From contig JAQQAK010000464.1 of NCBI GenBank assembly GCA_028527945.1, forward strand, positions 1 through 12,019: a stretch of DNA of 12,019 nucleotides, read 5' to 3'. Positions 1 to 8,128 of this stretch are shown piece by piece (positions within the stretch are counted from its first letter, which is position 1; every line of letters begins with the position of its first letter). Under the pieces are notes generated by a model that searched no databases, was not told the DNA's origin, and saw only the letters and a list, made by a program, of their open reading frames with translations. Position numbers and translations under genes: made by a program. The DNA is from Spirochaetaceae bacterium (GTDB taxonomy: Bacteria; Spirochaetota; Spirochaetia; UBA9216).

Positions 1-271
1 CTTTGTAAAAATTTGGGTCGCGAAACATTTCTGTTACATTAACAGAAAGATCTAAAAGTATCTGCTTGCAAAAGTTTTCATCATAGATTACGCGGTGCAG
101 AATTTGAGAAAAATTCTGAAGTCCTGAAACCGATAATCTATAAGTTAATCTTCTTCTTACGTGAATATCAGAATAGTTTCTGAAATCAAATCCATATTTT
201 CTGTAAATACCTTCAAGAAGGAGAGCCATCTCCAGGTATTCGTTATCTAATTCTTCTTTTTTATCACTCAT
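1..271 (-). CDS. cheR: CheR-type protein-glutamate O-methyltransferase, N-terminal part (runs off left edge)
   Basis: Reading leftwards from an ATG at 271-269, the frame stays open to the window edge and gives 90 residues. They match the N-terminal helical domain and linker of CheR methyltransferases: an early YGFDFRNYS segment, the basic RRRLTYRLSVSGL helix, and the hallmark VNVTEMFRDPNFYK at the entry to the SAM-binding domain. CheR uses S-adenosylmethionine to methylate glutamates on chemoreceptors; CheR proteins encoded beside hybrid kinases may have other targets. The catalytic domain lies outside the window. The start codon overlaps the stop of the upstream kinase gene in an ATGA arrangement, which implies translational coupling within one operon. 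No strong Shine-Dalgarno sequence is seen, as is usual for coupled starts. A cheB gene often follows in such operons, but that cannot be seen here. Confidence 0.9.
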   Translation of the reverse strand, partial: MSDKKEELDNEYLEMALLLEGIYRKYGFDFRNYSDIHVRRRLTYRLSVSGLQNFSQILHRVIYDENFCKQILLDLSVNVTEMFRDPNFYK

Positions 272-3200
272 GAATACAACCACACTCTAAGCATTGATAA
301 AAGTTTTTCAGTATCGACTGGTTTTGCAAGATAGTCACTTGCTCCTGCTTCAATACATTTGTTTCTGTCTCCTTTCATAGCTTTTGCTGTTAAGGCTATT
401 ATAGGAAGGTTTTTAAATTGATGGTCTTTGCGGATTCTTCTCATTGCCTCATATCCATCCATCCGCGGCATCATAATATCCATAAGTACAAGATTTATTC
501 CAGGCTCACTTTTAATTTTTTCCAGAGCTTCTATTCCATCTCTTGCCGCTAAAACGTTTAATTTCTTTTCTTCAAGAATGCTTGTTAAGGCAAAAACATT
601 TCTCATATCATCATCTACAAGAAGAATTTTTTTCCCTTCCATAATTTCATCACCATTATGAATATTTTCAAGCATTCGTCTTTTATCTTCAGGTAAACTG
701 GATTCTACTTTATGAAGAAAAAGCGTTGTTTCGTCCAGTAGTCTTTCTGGCGATCTGATTCCTTTTATAATTATGCTTTTTGAGTATTTATTTAATTTGG
801 CTTCATCCTCTTTTGTTAACTCTCTTCCTGTATAAATAATAATGGGAGTACGAATACAGTCAACATCATTATTTATTTTTTCAAGAAGCTCAAAGCCAGA
901 CATGTCTTTTAAGCCTAGATCGAGAATCATGCAGTCAAATTTATTAGTCTTAAGTGTTTCAAATGCCTTTTGACCAGAAGACACATCTGTAATTTTTACA
1001 TCGTCTTCTCCAATTAATTCGATAATACTTTCTCTTTGAATGTCATCATCCTCAACAACAAGGAGGGTGCTGATTCGATCTTCACTCATGCTTTCAATTT
1101 TAGTCAGAGCATTATGTATATCTTCTATAGAAGCTGGTTTTGTCAGAAACCCGACTGCTCCCATTCTCATGGCCTGAAGAGCTTCATCTCTGCCAGACAT
1201 AAAATGGACAGGGATGTGTCTTAGTTTGGAATTTGCCTTAAGACGTTCCATAACTGTCCATCCGTCAATTCCCGGAAGCCCAATGTCAAGAATTATTGCA
1301 TCAGGATTATAATAATCCGCAAAATGAAGTCCAGTCTCTCCGTCTTCAGCAATAAGAGTTTTATATCCTTTTTCCTTTACCAGTTCACTGAGAATCTCTA
1401 CAAATGAAGGATCGTCTTCGATGATAAGAATTGTCTTGTCATCCTTTTCAACATTATTTCTGTCATCAACCGCATCTGCTTTTTCTTTAGTTTGTGGTAA
1501 TGAAGGCGCGGGGGCTGGTTCAGGTTTTATGGGTTCTTTATATTCTTGCTGAACCGGTTTTGGTAGAACCTTTTCTTCAGATGTTAATAATGGCAGTGTG
1601 ACTGTAAAGCAGCTGCCTTTTCCTTCTTCGCTTTCAAGAGTAATAACTCCTCCTAAAAGTTTTGATAGTCCTCTTGATATTGATAGTCCGAGGCCTGTGC
1701 CGCCGTATTTACGTATTGTGCTGCCATCTGCCTGTTTAAAGGCTTCAAATATTTCATCCTGCTTTTCTTTTGCGATCCCAACTCCTGTGTCTGAAACCTT
1801 TATTAAAAAGTACTGATCATCTGTTAAATTTTGCCATGGTTTATCAGGTTTTAAGAAACTGAGTGAAACATACCCCTTGTCAGTAAACTTGATTGCGTTT
1901 GTCATCAGGTTTCTGATTATCTGTTGAAGCCTATGGCTGTCTGTTTTTAGTTTGTCTGGCAGTTGTGAATCAAATGATATATTAAGCTCCAGACCCTTTT
2001 GTGATGCCGATTCTGAAAAGAGCCTTTTTAGGTCATCAATAATACTTGCAAAACTTACTGTTTCCAGATTCAATTCAATTTTACCGGCTTCGACCTTTGA
2101 AAGGTCAAGAATCTCATTTATCAGTTTTAGTAGATCTGAACCTGAAGAATGTATAGCTTTCGCGGATTTCAATTGTTTCTCAGTAAGGTTTCCTTCACCA
2201 TTGTTGGAGAGCAGTTGAGCCAGAATTAATATAGAGTTTAATGGTGTTCTAAGTTCATGAGACATATTAGCGAGGAATTCGGATTTATACTGGCTTGCTT
2301 GTCCCAGATCGTCAGCCCTTTTTTCTAATTCAGATCTGGCTTCAAGTAGCGCTTCATTTTTTTGGCGTATTGAATCTCTTTGCTCTTCAACTGCTTGAGT
2401 GCGTTCTTCCAGCTCTTCATTCATAACTCGCAACTCTTCTTGTTGAGCCTGAAGCTCTGCCTGCGATTCTTTTAGTGCTGTTGTTTGGTTTTCCAGTTCT
2501 TCATTTATTGCTCTCAATTCTTCCTGCTGTTGTTTTGAATCAATGAGGAGCATATTTATTGTATCTCTTGATTTTGCTGAATTGAAAAGAACCGCAATAT
2601 TTTCAACATTGTTCTTTATGAATTTTTTCTGATCATCATCAAAATCTTTAAATGTACCTATCAGAAAAACTGCTATTAATTCATCTTCAAATATTAATGG
2701 ACTTACCATAAAGTGGTCAGGAACATCTTCTCCTGCTCCGTAATTATACCCTGGTGCTTCATTTATTTTTGAGAAGAATAGTGTCTGTTGTTCTTTAGCT
2801 GCCTGCCCTATAAAGCCTTCGCCAACTTTTATTTTATTAAAATTACCGGCTCTGTCAGTAAAAGCATAGGATGAACATAATTCAAGAATATCTTCTCCAT
2901 CAAATAGATAGAATGCACCCATGCAGGCATTCATGTGTACCGTGATGTAACGAATAAACTTTTCAGACAAGGATTTTACTTCAACCTCTCCTCTTAGCTC
3001 ATCATCAAGTCCTTGTTTGCCTCTTTCAAGCCAGCGTTGAACAAGCAGGCTATGCGTCATCTTGTCCAGAGCTTCTCCAAGCTCGCCTATTTCATCTTTT
3101 CGGGTAAGGTTCATTGAAGCATTTTCTAATTTACCTTCAGCTATGTTCTGGGCAACAGAGACTCCTTTCTGCAGAGGTATTGTTATACTTCTTGAAAGGA

Positions 3201-4128
3201 GGAGTGCTATGATGAAGCTGAAAACAATAGCTATTCCCAAACAGATTTTTATTGTTGTTCCTGCTATCAATGTGGTTCGAGTATTTTCTTCTTGCAGTCT
3301 AAGTCTGAGAATGCTGATTTGTGAAATCAATTTTTTTGCTATGTTTCGTTGAGTATCCTGATGTTCCAGAATCTTTATTGTGGCGTCATGATAGTTTTTT
3401 ACCTGAAGAATGTAATTTTGTAATGAAGCTATAATTTTTTGTATTGAATATATTTCACTATGTCCGGCTAAGTCAGATTCAAGAGAATTGTAACCTTCAA
3501 ATGTTTTATTTAAAGAGCCTATCCACTCGGTGAAGATTATTTCCTTTTCTTCAGGAGTTGTTCCCTGGCTGTAGTTGTAAGCTGTTGAGCGGTAGCTGTT
3601 CATGGTTGAAAGAAGCTTTCTAAGGTTAGAGATACTTTTGTAGGTATTTGAATTATTTTTTGAGTAATTGTCTTCCAGAGATGTAATTACTTCTTCAGTC
3701 ATTGTTATAACATCGACGCCAACCTGTTGTCTTGTGCTTTGGGCTTCAAGTAGACGATTTTCTTTTTTTTTATATTCTTTAAGAAGTTCACGGTATTCTT
3801 TGATATCCGCTATTAAAACATCTGTTTCCTGTAATATCCCTTTTTGTTTGACAACGTTATGAAGCTGTATGGCTAAATTTAGTACTTCAGAGGAAGTATT
3901 TACAGCTGTATCATGATAGGTTGAATCTTCATAAATAATATACCTGAGAGCTGCTTCTTGTGCTGTTTCTGATTTTTCTGCAAGCTCATCTATAACTATA
4001 TCAATTTCATTATGTTTGTTTATTGATGCTATTCCGAGTATTCCAACTATGCCCGCAAAGCCGGCAAGTGCAAGAATAGCTATGAAGCCTGAAAAAAGCT
4101 TATTCTGTATTGTTAATTTGGTATTCAT
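268..4128 (-). CDS. Membrane hybrid histidine kinase: sensor-HAMP-GAF-coiled coil-HisKA-HATPase-REC-REC-REC
   Basis: The 1286-residue sensor kinase has a membrane helix at about residues 11-34, a mostly helical extracytoplasmic region of about 255 residues, and a second membrane helix near 291-313. A HAMP linker (about 312-365), a GAF domain (about 372-516) and a long coiled coil (about 525-612) follow. The kinase core has phospho-acceptor His624 in NMSHELRTPLNS, N-box Asn740/Asn744, DTGVGI at 780-785 and GGTGLGL at 809-815. A proline-rich linker (about 850-880) leads to three receivers with phospho-acceptor Asp948, Asp1070 and Asp1217. Receivers 1 and 3 keep the lysine-proline pair (Lys997, Lys1269), while receiver 2 has Lys1122 followed by glycine. 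There is no HPt domain. The ATG at 4128-4126 is preceded by AGGAT about 5 nt upstream. It is the first gene of an operon with cheR. The sensor length and helicity resemble HBM or four-helix-bundle ligand domains, but the ligand is unknown. Confidence 0.95.
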   Translation of the reverse strand: MNTKLTIQNKLFSGFIAILALAGFAGIVGILGIASINKHNEIDIVIDELAEKSETAQEAALRYIIYEDSTYHDTAVNTSSEVLNLAIQLHNVVKQKGILQETDVLIADIKEYRELLKEYKKKENRLLEAQSTRQQVGVDVITMTEEVITSLEDNYSKNNSNTYKSISNLRKLLSTMNSYRSTAYNYSQGTTPEEKEIIFTEWIGSLNKTFEGYNSLESDLAGHSEIYSIQKIIASLQNYILQVKNYHDATIKILEHQDTQRNIAKKLISQISILRLRLQEENTRTTLIAGTTIKICLGIAIVFSFIIALLLSRSITIPLQKGVSVAQNIAEGKLENASMNLTRKDEIGELGEALDKMTHSLLVQRWLERGKQGLDDELRGEVEVKSLSEKFIRYITVHMNACMGAFYLFDGEDILELCSSYAFTDRAGNFNKIKVGEGFIGQAAKEQQTLFFSKINEAPGYNYGAGEDVPDHFMVSPLIFEDELIAVFLIGTFKDFDDDQKKFIKNNVENIAVLFNSAKSRDTINMLLIDSKQQQEELRAINEELENQTTALKESQAELQAQQEELRVMNEELEERTQAVEEQRDSIRQKNEALLEARSELEKRADDLGQASQYKSEFLANMSHELRTPLNSILILAQLLSNNGEGNLTEKQLKSAKAIHSSGSDLLKLINEILDLSKVEAGKIELNLETVSFASIIDDLKRLFSESASQKGLELNISFDSQLPDKLKTDSHRLQQIIRNLMTNAIKFTDKGYVSLSFLKPDKPWQNLTDDQYFLIKVSDTGVGIAKEKQDEIFEAFKQADGSTIRKYGGTGLGLSISRGLSKLLGGVITLESEEGKGSCFTVTLPLLTSEEKVLPKPVQQEYKEPIKPEPAPAPSLPQTKEKADAVDDRNNVEKDDKTILIIEDDPSFVEILSELVKEKGYKTLIAEDGETGLHFADYYNPDAIILDIGLPGIDGWTVMERLKANSKLRHIPVHFMSGRDEALQAMRMGAVGFLTKPASIEDIHNALTKIESMSEDRISTLLVVEDDDIQRESIIELIGEDDVKITDVSSGQKAFETLKTNKFDCMILDLGLKDMSGFELLEKINNDVDCIRTPIIIYTGRELTKEDEAKLNKYSKSIIIKGIRSPERLLDETTLFLHKVESSLPEDKRRMLENIHNGDEIMEGKKILLVDDDMRNVFALTSILEEKKLNVLAARDGIEALEKIKSEPGINLVLMDIMMPRMDGYEAMRRIRKDHQFKNLPIIALTAKAMKGDRNKCIEAGASDYLAKPVDTEKLLSMLRVWLYS
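2362..2529 (-). repeat. Tandem 28-residue coiled-coil duplication inside the hybrid kinase
   Basis: Kinase residues 534-561 and 562-589 are two tandem copies of a glutamate- and glutamine-rich unit. Each begins QQEELR and continues with NEELE and then a threonine at matching positions. The period is 28 residues, exactly four heptads, so the coiled-coil register is unbroken. The repeat lies between the GAF domain and HisKA, where signalling helices relay conformational change. Similar repeats occur in related kinases. The DNA copies have diverged, so this is an old protein-level duplication. Confidence 0.75.
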
Positions 4129-4135
4129 AATTATC

Positions 4136-4190
4136 CTAGTACTGATGCGAAGTTTTTTTAGTATAACTTATTTTATATTTTAATAACCAC
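4136..4190 (-). promoter_or_regulatory. Possible promoter of the kinase-cheR operon (weak)
   Basis: On the minus strand a TATACT hexamer (4165-4160) lies 31 nt upstream of the kinase ATG. Expected initiation near 4153 would leave a leader of about 25 nt carrying the AGGAT ribosome-binding site. The hexamer 17-18 bp further upstream (about 4183-4188) matches TTGACA poorly, at about three of six bases. The region is so AT-rich that chance TATA-like boxes are common, so the assignment rests mostly on position. Confidence 0.3.
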
Positions 4191-4285
4191 CCCTGATTTT
4201 ACTCATGTTAATATTAAAATTTTTTTATGATCTTTTATGCATTTTCAATGTTGTATAAATTTATTGATATAGGAATATCTAAAGC

Positions 4286-4314
4286 TTGACAAGTGGGTAG
4301 ATAGATTTTATAGT
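4286..4314 (+). promoter_or_regulatory. Near-consensus sigma-70 promoter for the sulfur-transfer flavoprotein
   Basis: A perfect -35 box TTGACA (4286-4291) and a -10 box TATAGT (4309-4314, five of six bases) are separated by the ideal 17 bp. Initiation is expected near 4321, 26 nt before the chosen ATG at 4347. The -35 box sits inside a 9-bp dyad, CTTG-A-CAAG (4285-4293), which could be an operator half or chance. This is the best promoter in the window. Confidence 0.75.
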
Positions 4315-4334
4315 AGATATAGAAAATGATATAT

Positions 4335-4340
4335 AGGCGG
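4335..4340 (+). promoter_or_regulatory. Ribosome binding site that decides the start at 4347
   Basis: AGGCGG matches the AGGAGG core at five of six bases and ends 6 nt before the ATG at 4347. An in-frame ATG at 4326 lies only about 5 nt after the predicted transcription start and lacks a Shine-Dalgarno sequence. Starting at 4347 gives MKIIIIGG, the normal N-terminus of this flavoprotein family. Confidence 0.75.
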
Positions 4341-4346
4341 TGGGTT

Positions 4347-6851
4347 ATGAAGATTATAATAATAGGCGGGGTTGCCGGAGGCGCAAGTGCTGCGGCAAGG
4401 CTTCGCCGTCTTGATGAAAATGCCGAAATAATAATGTTCGAGAAAGGACCGTATATTTCGTACGCAAACTGTGGGCTTCCTTATTTTTTAAGCGGAACAA
4501 TATCGGAACGTGAGAATTTGCTTTTGCAAACACCTGAATCTTTTAACGCAAGATTTAATGTTGATGTAAGGGTTCTTACAGAAGTGACAGAGATTGATCG
4601 TGAGTCAAAAAATGTTGTTCTTACTGAACGGGATATAAGTGGTAATTCTGTCAGAGAGTATAAAGAAAGTTACGATAAAATAATTTTGTCTCCGGGTTCT
4701 GTGCCATTAAAACCACCTATTCCTGGGATAGACAGAAACAACATTTATACTCTCTGGACTGTTCCTGATGTTGATAAAATAAAATCATATCTTGATGGCT
4801 CTGATCCTTGTCATGCTGTTGTTGTCGGAGGAGGTTTTATTGGTCTTGAAGTTGCTGAAAACCTTGTCGAACGCGGTATCCAAGTCTCTTTAATAGAAGC
4901 CGCTCCTCAGGTAATGATGCCTCTGGATTATGAGATGGCCCAAATAGCTCATAAACATTTATATGAAGAAGGCGTTGATCTTCATCTTGATAGCCCTGTT
5001 AAGGCTTTTGAAGAGGGAAGTACTCCTGAAAAAACGGCAGTAGTCATTGGCGATGGAACAAAAATTGAAGCTGATGTTGTAATGTTGTCTATTGGTGTAA
5101 GGCCACAAACTGAGCTGGCAAAAGCTGCCGGGCTCAATTTAAATAAACGTGGTGGAATAATTGTTGATAAAACTCTCAAAACTTCAGATCCGGATATTTT
5201 TGCGGTAGGTGATGCAATAGAGGTCGAGAATCTTGTTTTAGGAACCCCAACCATGATTCCCCTTGCAGGCCCTGCAAACAAGCAGGGGAGAATGGTTTCT
5301 TCAAATATTCTTGGTGGAAAAAAAGAATATAAAGGTTCTATGGGGACTAGTGTTGTAAAGATTTTTGATATTACTGCTGCTGCAACAGGTTTAAATGAAA
5401 AAGCTCTTAAAGCGGCAGGAAAAGAATACGGCAAAGACTATCTTTTCACTATGTCCCATTCAAAATCTCATGCTGGTTATTATCCCGGTGCGTTTCCACT
5501 TGCCATGAAGATGATATTTGAGCCAGAAAGCCGGAAGGTTTTGGGTGCTCAAATTGTTGGCTGGGAGGGCGTAGACAAGAGAATAGATGTTCTTGCGTCT
5601 GTGATCCGTTTGGGAGGTACAATCGATGATTTAACTGAACTTGAACTTGCTTACGCTCCTCCGTATTCATCTGCAAAGGATCCTGTCAATATGGCTGGGT
5701 TTATCGCTGAAAATATGCTTGAAGGTATTGTTGAAAATGTAAACTGGAACGAACTGAACAATTATTCTGACGCGGTTCTTCTTGATGTAAGAGATCCTGA
5801 AGAGGTTGAGCTTGGCTCGATTCCCCATTCAGTGTTCATTCCTGTAAACGAGCTTAGAAGCCGTCTTGGTGAACTTGATAAAACTAAATCGTACATTCTC
5901 TACTGTGCCAGCGGGGTAAGAGCCTATGTCGCTGCAAGAATGATGACTCAGAATGGCTTTAAAGAAGTGAAGAATCTTGCCGGAGGTTACGCAACATGGA
6001 ATCCTGCCATGTGGAGTCAGGCTGACGCTTGTGGTCCGGCAGACGCGGGTTTTAAAACTGTAGATATTAAGGAGGTAGCGTCAAAAATGGCTGATATACA
6101 TAAAGGAAACGTTTTGGTTCTGGATGCCTGCGGGTTGTCTTGTCCAGGCCCTATAAAGAAGGTCTATGAAAAGATTGCTGAAATTGCTGAAGGAGATGTT
6201 CTTGAAGTTCATGTAACAGATCCAGGATTTAAGTCTGATATAGCGTCATGGTGTAAAAGAACTGGAAATACGCTTTTAAGTGTAGAAAAGAAAGAAAAAG
6301 CCATTGTAGCCAGAATCCGAAAAGGTGATCTTTCTGCTGATGTTGCTTCTTTGAGTACAGGAAAGAATACTGGAAACTCCGCAAATGATAAAACCATGGT
6401 TTGCTTTAGCGGAGATCTTGATAAGGCTATTGCTTCTTTTATTATTGCTAATGGAGCTCTTGCAATGGGGCGAAAAGTTACAATGTTCTTTACATTTTGG
6501 GGGCTCAATATTATCCGTAAACCAGAGAAGGTGAAGGTTAAAAAAGATTTTGTTAGCAAGATGTTTGGCGGAATGATGCCGCGCGGAGCAGATAATCTTA
6601 AATTGTCCCAGATGAATATGGGTGGAATGGGGGCCGGAATGATTAAGGGGCTTATGAAAAAGAATAATGTTCCTCTTCTTGGCGAACTTATTCAGCAGGC
6701 TATTGATGGTGGCGCGACCCTAATTGCCTGTAATATGAGTATGGATTTAATGGGTATTAAGGAAGAAGAGCTTGTTGATGGAATTGAGCTTGGTGGAGTA
6801 GCCACTTACCTTGCCGCGGCAGAAGAAGCTGATGTGAACCTGTTTATATAA
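4347..6851 (+). CDS. Four-module sulfur-transfer flavoprotein: CoA-disulfide/persulfide reductase-rhodanese-TusA-DsrE
   Basis: The 834-residue cytoplasmic protein has four sulfur-handling modules in series. First is an FAD/NAD(P)H disulfide reductase of the CoA-disulfide reductase/Npsr type (about 1-450): an N-terminal IIIGGVAGGASAA dinucleotide fold, redox Cys42 in SYANCGLPY, a second nucleotide fold at VVVGGGFIGLE, and APPYSSAKDP in the dimerisation domain. A rhodanese domain (about 464-560) has Cys520 in the CASGVR loop. A TusA domain (about 588-660) has CPGP with Cys599. A DsrE-like domain (about 682-834) has Cys795 in ACNMSMDLMG. Known relatives reduce CoA disulfide, CoA persulfide or polysulfide with NAD(P)H and pass sulfane sulfur between cysteines; the full four-step relay is inferred. 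It is transcribed alone from a strong promoter, opposite to the kinase operon, and ends at a hairpin terminator. The substrate (CoA persulfide, polysulfide or elemental sulfur) cannot be settled from sequence. Confidence 0.93.
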   Translation: MKIIIIGGVAGGASAAARLRRLDENAEIIMFEKGPYISYANCGLPYFLSGTISERENLLLQTPESFNARFNVDVRVLTEVTEIDRESKNVVLTERDISGNSVREYKESYDKIILSPGSVPLKPPIPGIDRNNIYTLWTVPDVDKIKSYLDGSDPCHAVVVGGGFIGLEVAENLVERGIQVSLIEAAPQVMMPLDYEMAQIAHKHLYEEGVDLHLDSPVKAFEEGSTPEKTAVVIGDGTKIEADVVMLSIGVRPQTELAKAAGLNLNKRGGIIVDKTLKTSDPDIFAVGDAIEVENLVLGTPTMIPLAGPANKQGRMVSSNILGGKKEYKGSMGTSVVKIFDITAAATGLNEKALKAAGKEYGKDYLFTMSHSKSHAGYYPGAFPLAMKMIFEPESRKVLGAQIVGWEGVDKRIDVLASVIRLGGTIDDLTELELAYAPPYSSAKDPVNMAGFIAENMLEGIVENVNWNELNNYSDAVLLDVRDPEEVELGSIPHSVFIPVNELRSRLGELDKTKSYILYCASGVRAYVAARMMTQNGFKEVKNLAGGYATWNPAMWSQADACGPADAGFKTVDIKEVASKMADIHKGNVLVLDACGLSCPGPIKKVYEKIAEIAEGDVLEVHVTDPGFKSDIASWCKRTGNTLLSVEKKEKAIVARIRKGDLSADVASLSTGKNTGNSANDKTMVCFSGDLDKAIASFIIANGALAMGRKVTMFFTFWGLNIIRKPEKVKVKKDFVSKMFGGMMPRGADNLKLSQMNMGGMGAGMIKGLMKKNNVPLLGELIQQAIDGGATLIACNMSMDLMGIKEEELVDGIELGGVATYLAAAEEADVNLFI

Positions 6852-6857
6852 AAGATT

Positions 6858-6880
6858 GGCTCCTTTACGGGAGCCTTTTA
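6858..6880 (+). terminator. Intrinsic terminator between convergent genes, possibly bidirectional
   Basis: GGCTCC (6858-6863) pairs perfectly with GGAGCC (6870-6875) across a 6-nt loop and is followed by TTTTATTAATT. It starts 6 nt after the flavoprotein stop codon. Read on the other strand, the same stem lies directly after the stop of the regulator gene and is followed by AATCTTTTATAT, a weaker T-rich tail, so it may serve both genes. Confidence 0.85.
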
Positions 6881-8086
6881 TTAATTATGTGATTCCGAAT
6901 AATATTCGTCCAGTACATCTCTAAGCCTTTTTGATGTATTTATAATCCCCAGTTTTTTACGAATTGATTGCCTGTAGTTTTCTACTGTCCGACCTGAGAC
7001 ATTCATAATAGAACCAATTTCTTTTGATGAATAACCTTGAAGAATAAATTGTGAAACCTTGAGTTCTGTTGTTGACAGTTTTTTTGATAATTCAGAAGGA
7101 ATAGCTTGTATAGACTCAAGGCATAGTTTGATTGTATTTATAATCTCTAACTGGTTAGTTTGGTTCTCTTTATTGCTTACACAGCGTTCTGATAATTGCT
7201 TTATCATTGGAAGCACTATTTTTTGAATAGTGCTTGTTGTTGTATTTTCTTGTTTTTCAATTTTAACATTTTTCATATTTAATAATGTCTGCAAGGACTC
7301 ATTTAAAGATTCTATAGTTTGTGACATTTCTCTTATTTGCTCTGCCAGCTGTTCTTGAGGGGTTATATTGCGAATAGAGCCAATAAAGTGTTTATGAGAC
7401 CTTCTGTAGGCTCCTATGATGTCTACATCAATGCTTTCGCCATTTCTTTTATTATGTTTGCTCTTAAAGCGTATGGTTTCACCTCTTATCATACGCTCAA
7501 AATAGTAGTTGATGTTTTCAGTCCTTTTGGTTTTATCTATTTCAAAAACATTTTTCCCCAGCAGTTCTTTTTTTGAATAATCAAGCATTTTACATGCGCT
7601 TGAGTTGCAATCAATAATCTTTCCTGTAGAATCCACAAGCCAATACCCATCATGTATTTTCTCTGTTAGAAAATCAAAACGAGCTCTGTGTTCTGTTTTT
7701 GTGTAAAAAGCTGCCTGATATTCAGTTATTTTGACAATAGTGCCTAATCCGTAAACAATTTCATTATTATTATCTTTTATTAGTGAAACGGTCAGGTATG
7801 CGTCGAATATTGTTCCATTAGTATGTATTGCTTTTAAACGCCCTCTCCAGTTTTCACCTTTACATATTGCAATAGTAAAAGATTTGCTAAGGGAAGAGGA
7901 ATATATAAATTTTGAAAAATGCCTGCCTACAATTTCTTCCCAGCTACCTATGCCAAGAAGCCTATCAAAAGAATTATTCGTGTCGATTATGTAACCTTTA
8001 GAACTAGTCAAGATTAATGCATAATCATTTTCCTCAAAGGCTTTTCTGTAAATATCAAAGCCCGTTTTTTTTATATCGCCTTTCAT
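6881..8086 (-). CDS. PAS-PAS-LuxR-type transcriptional regulator
   Basis: The 401-residue soluble protein has no membrane segment or signal peptide. PAS domain 1 (about 14-125) contains ALILTSSKGYIIDTNNSF and an NWRGRLKAIHTNG segment. PAS domain 2 (about 137-243) contains DGYWLVDSTGKIIDCNSSA and ends near GSIRNITPQEQ. A helical linker (about 244-335) includes TIQKIVLPMIKQL, a stretch common in PAS-LuxR regulators of sulfate-reducer-like bacteria. A C-terminal LuxR/GerE helix-turn-helix (about 337-398) has LSTTELKVSQFILQGYSSKE and SGRTVENYRQSIRKKLG. It probably senses a small ligand or redox state through PAS and binds DNA directly. It has no receiver domain, so it is not a classical response regulator. 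The ATG at 8086-8084 has only a weak GGAT upstream. It is divergent from the HD-GYP gene, which suggests shared control or autoregulation; targets are unknown. Confidence 0.9.
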   Translation of the reverse strand: MKGDIKKTGFDIYRKAFEENDYALILTSSKGYIIDTNNSFDRLLGIGSWEEIVGRHFSKFIYSSSLSKSFTIAICKGENWRGRLKAIHTNGTIFDAYLTVSLIKDNNNEIVYGLGTIVKITEYQAAFYTKTEHRARFDFLTEKIHDGYWLVDSTGKIIDCNSSACKMLDYSKKELLGKNVFEIDKTKRTENINYYFERMIRGETIRFKSKHNKRNGESIDVDIIGAYRRSHKHFIGSIRNITPQEQLAEQIREMSQTIESLNESLQTLLNMKNVKIEKQENTTTSTIQKIVLPMIKQLSERCVSNKENQTNQLEIINTIKLCLESIQAIPSELSKKLSTTELKVSQFILQGYSSKEIGSIMNVSGRTVENYRQSIRKKLGIINTSKRLRDVLDEYYSESHN

Positions 8087-8128
8087 AATATTAATCCATT
8101 GGTGGTTAGGCTATTTTATAATATAGAA

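Noticed and set aside
3062..3352. Plus-strand open frame of 96 codons opposite the HAMP and membrane region of the kinase
   Set aside because: Its hydrophobic stretch reflects the complement of the kinase membrane helix, and there is no independent gene signal.
4326..4346. Alternative upstream ATG for the flavoprotein
   Set aside because: It sits about 5 nt after the predicted transcription start, lacks a Shine-Dalgarno sequence, and adds seven residues (MIYRRWV) before the conserved MKIIIIGG start.
4982..5434. Open frame of 150 codons on the minus strand inside the flavoprotein gene
   Set aside because: It lies wholly antisense to a strongly supported gene, its translation shows no domain motif, and it has no promoter or ribosome-binding site of its own.
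6209..6559. Open frame of 116 codons on the minus strand in the TusA/DsrE part of the fusion
   Set aside because: Antisense shadow of conserved TusA and DsrE coding sequence; the translation has no recognisable motif.
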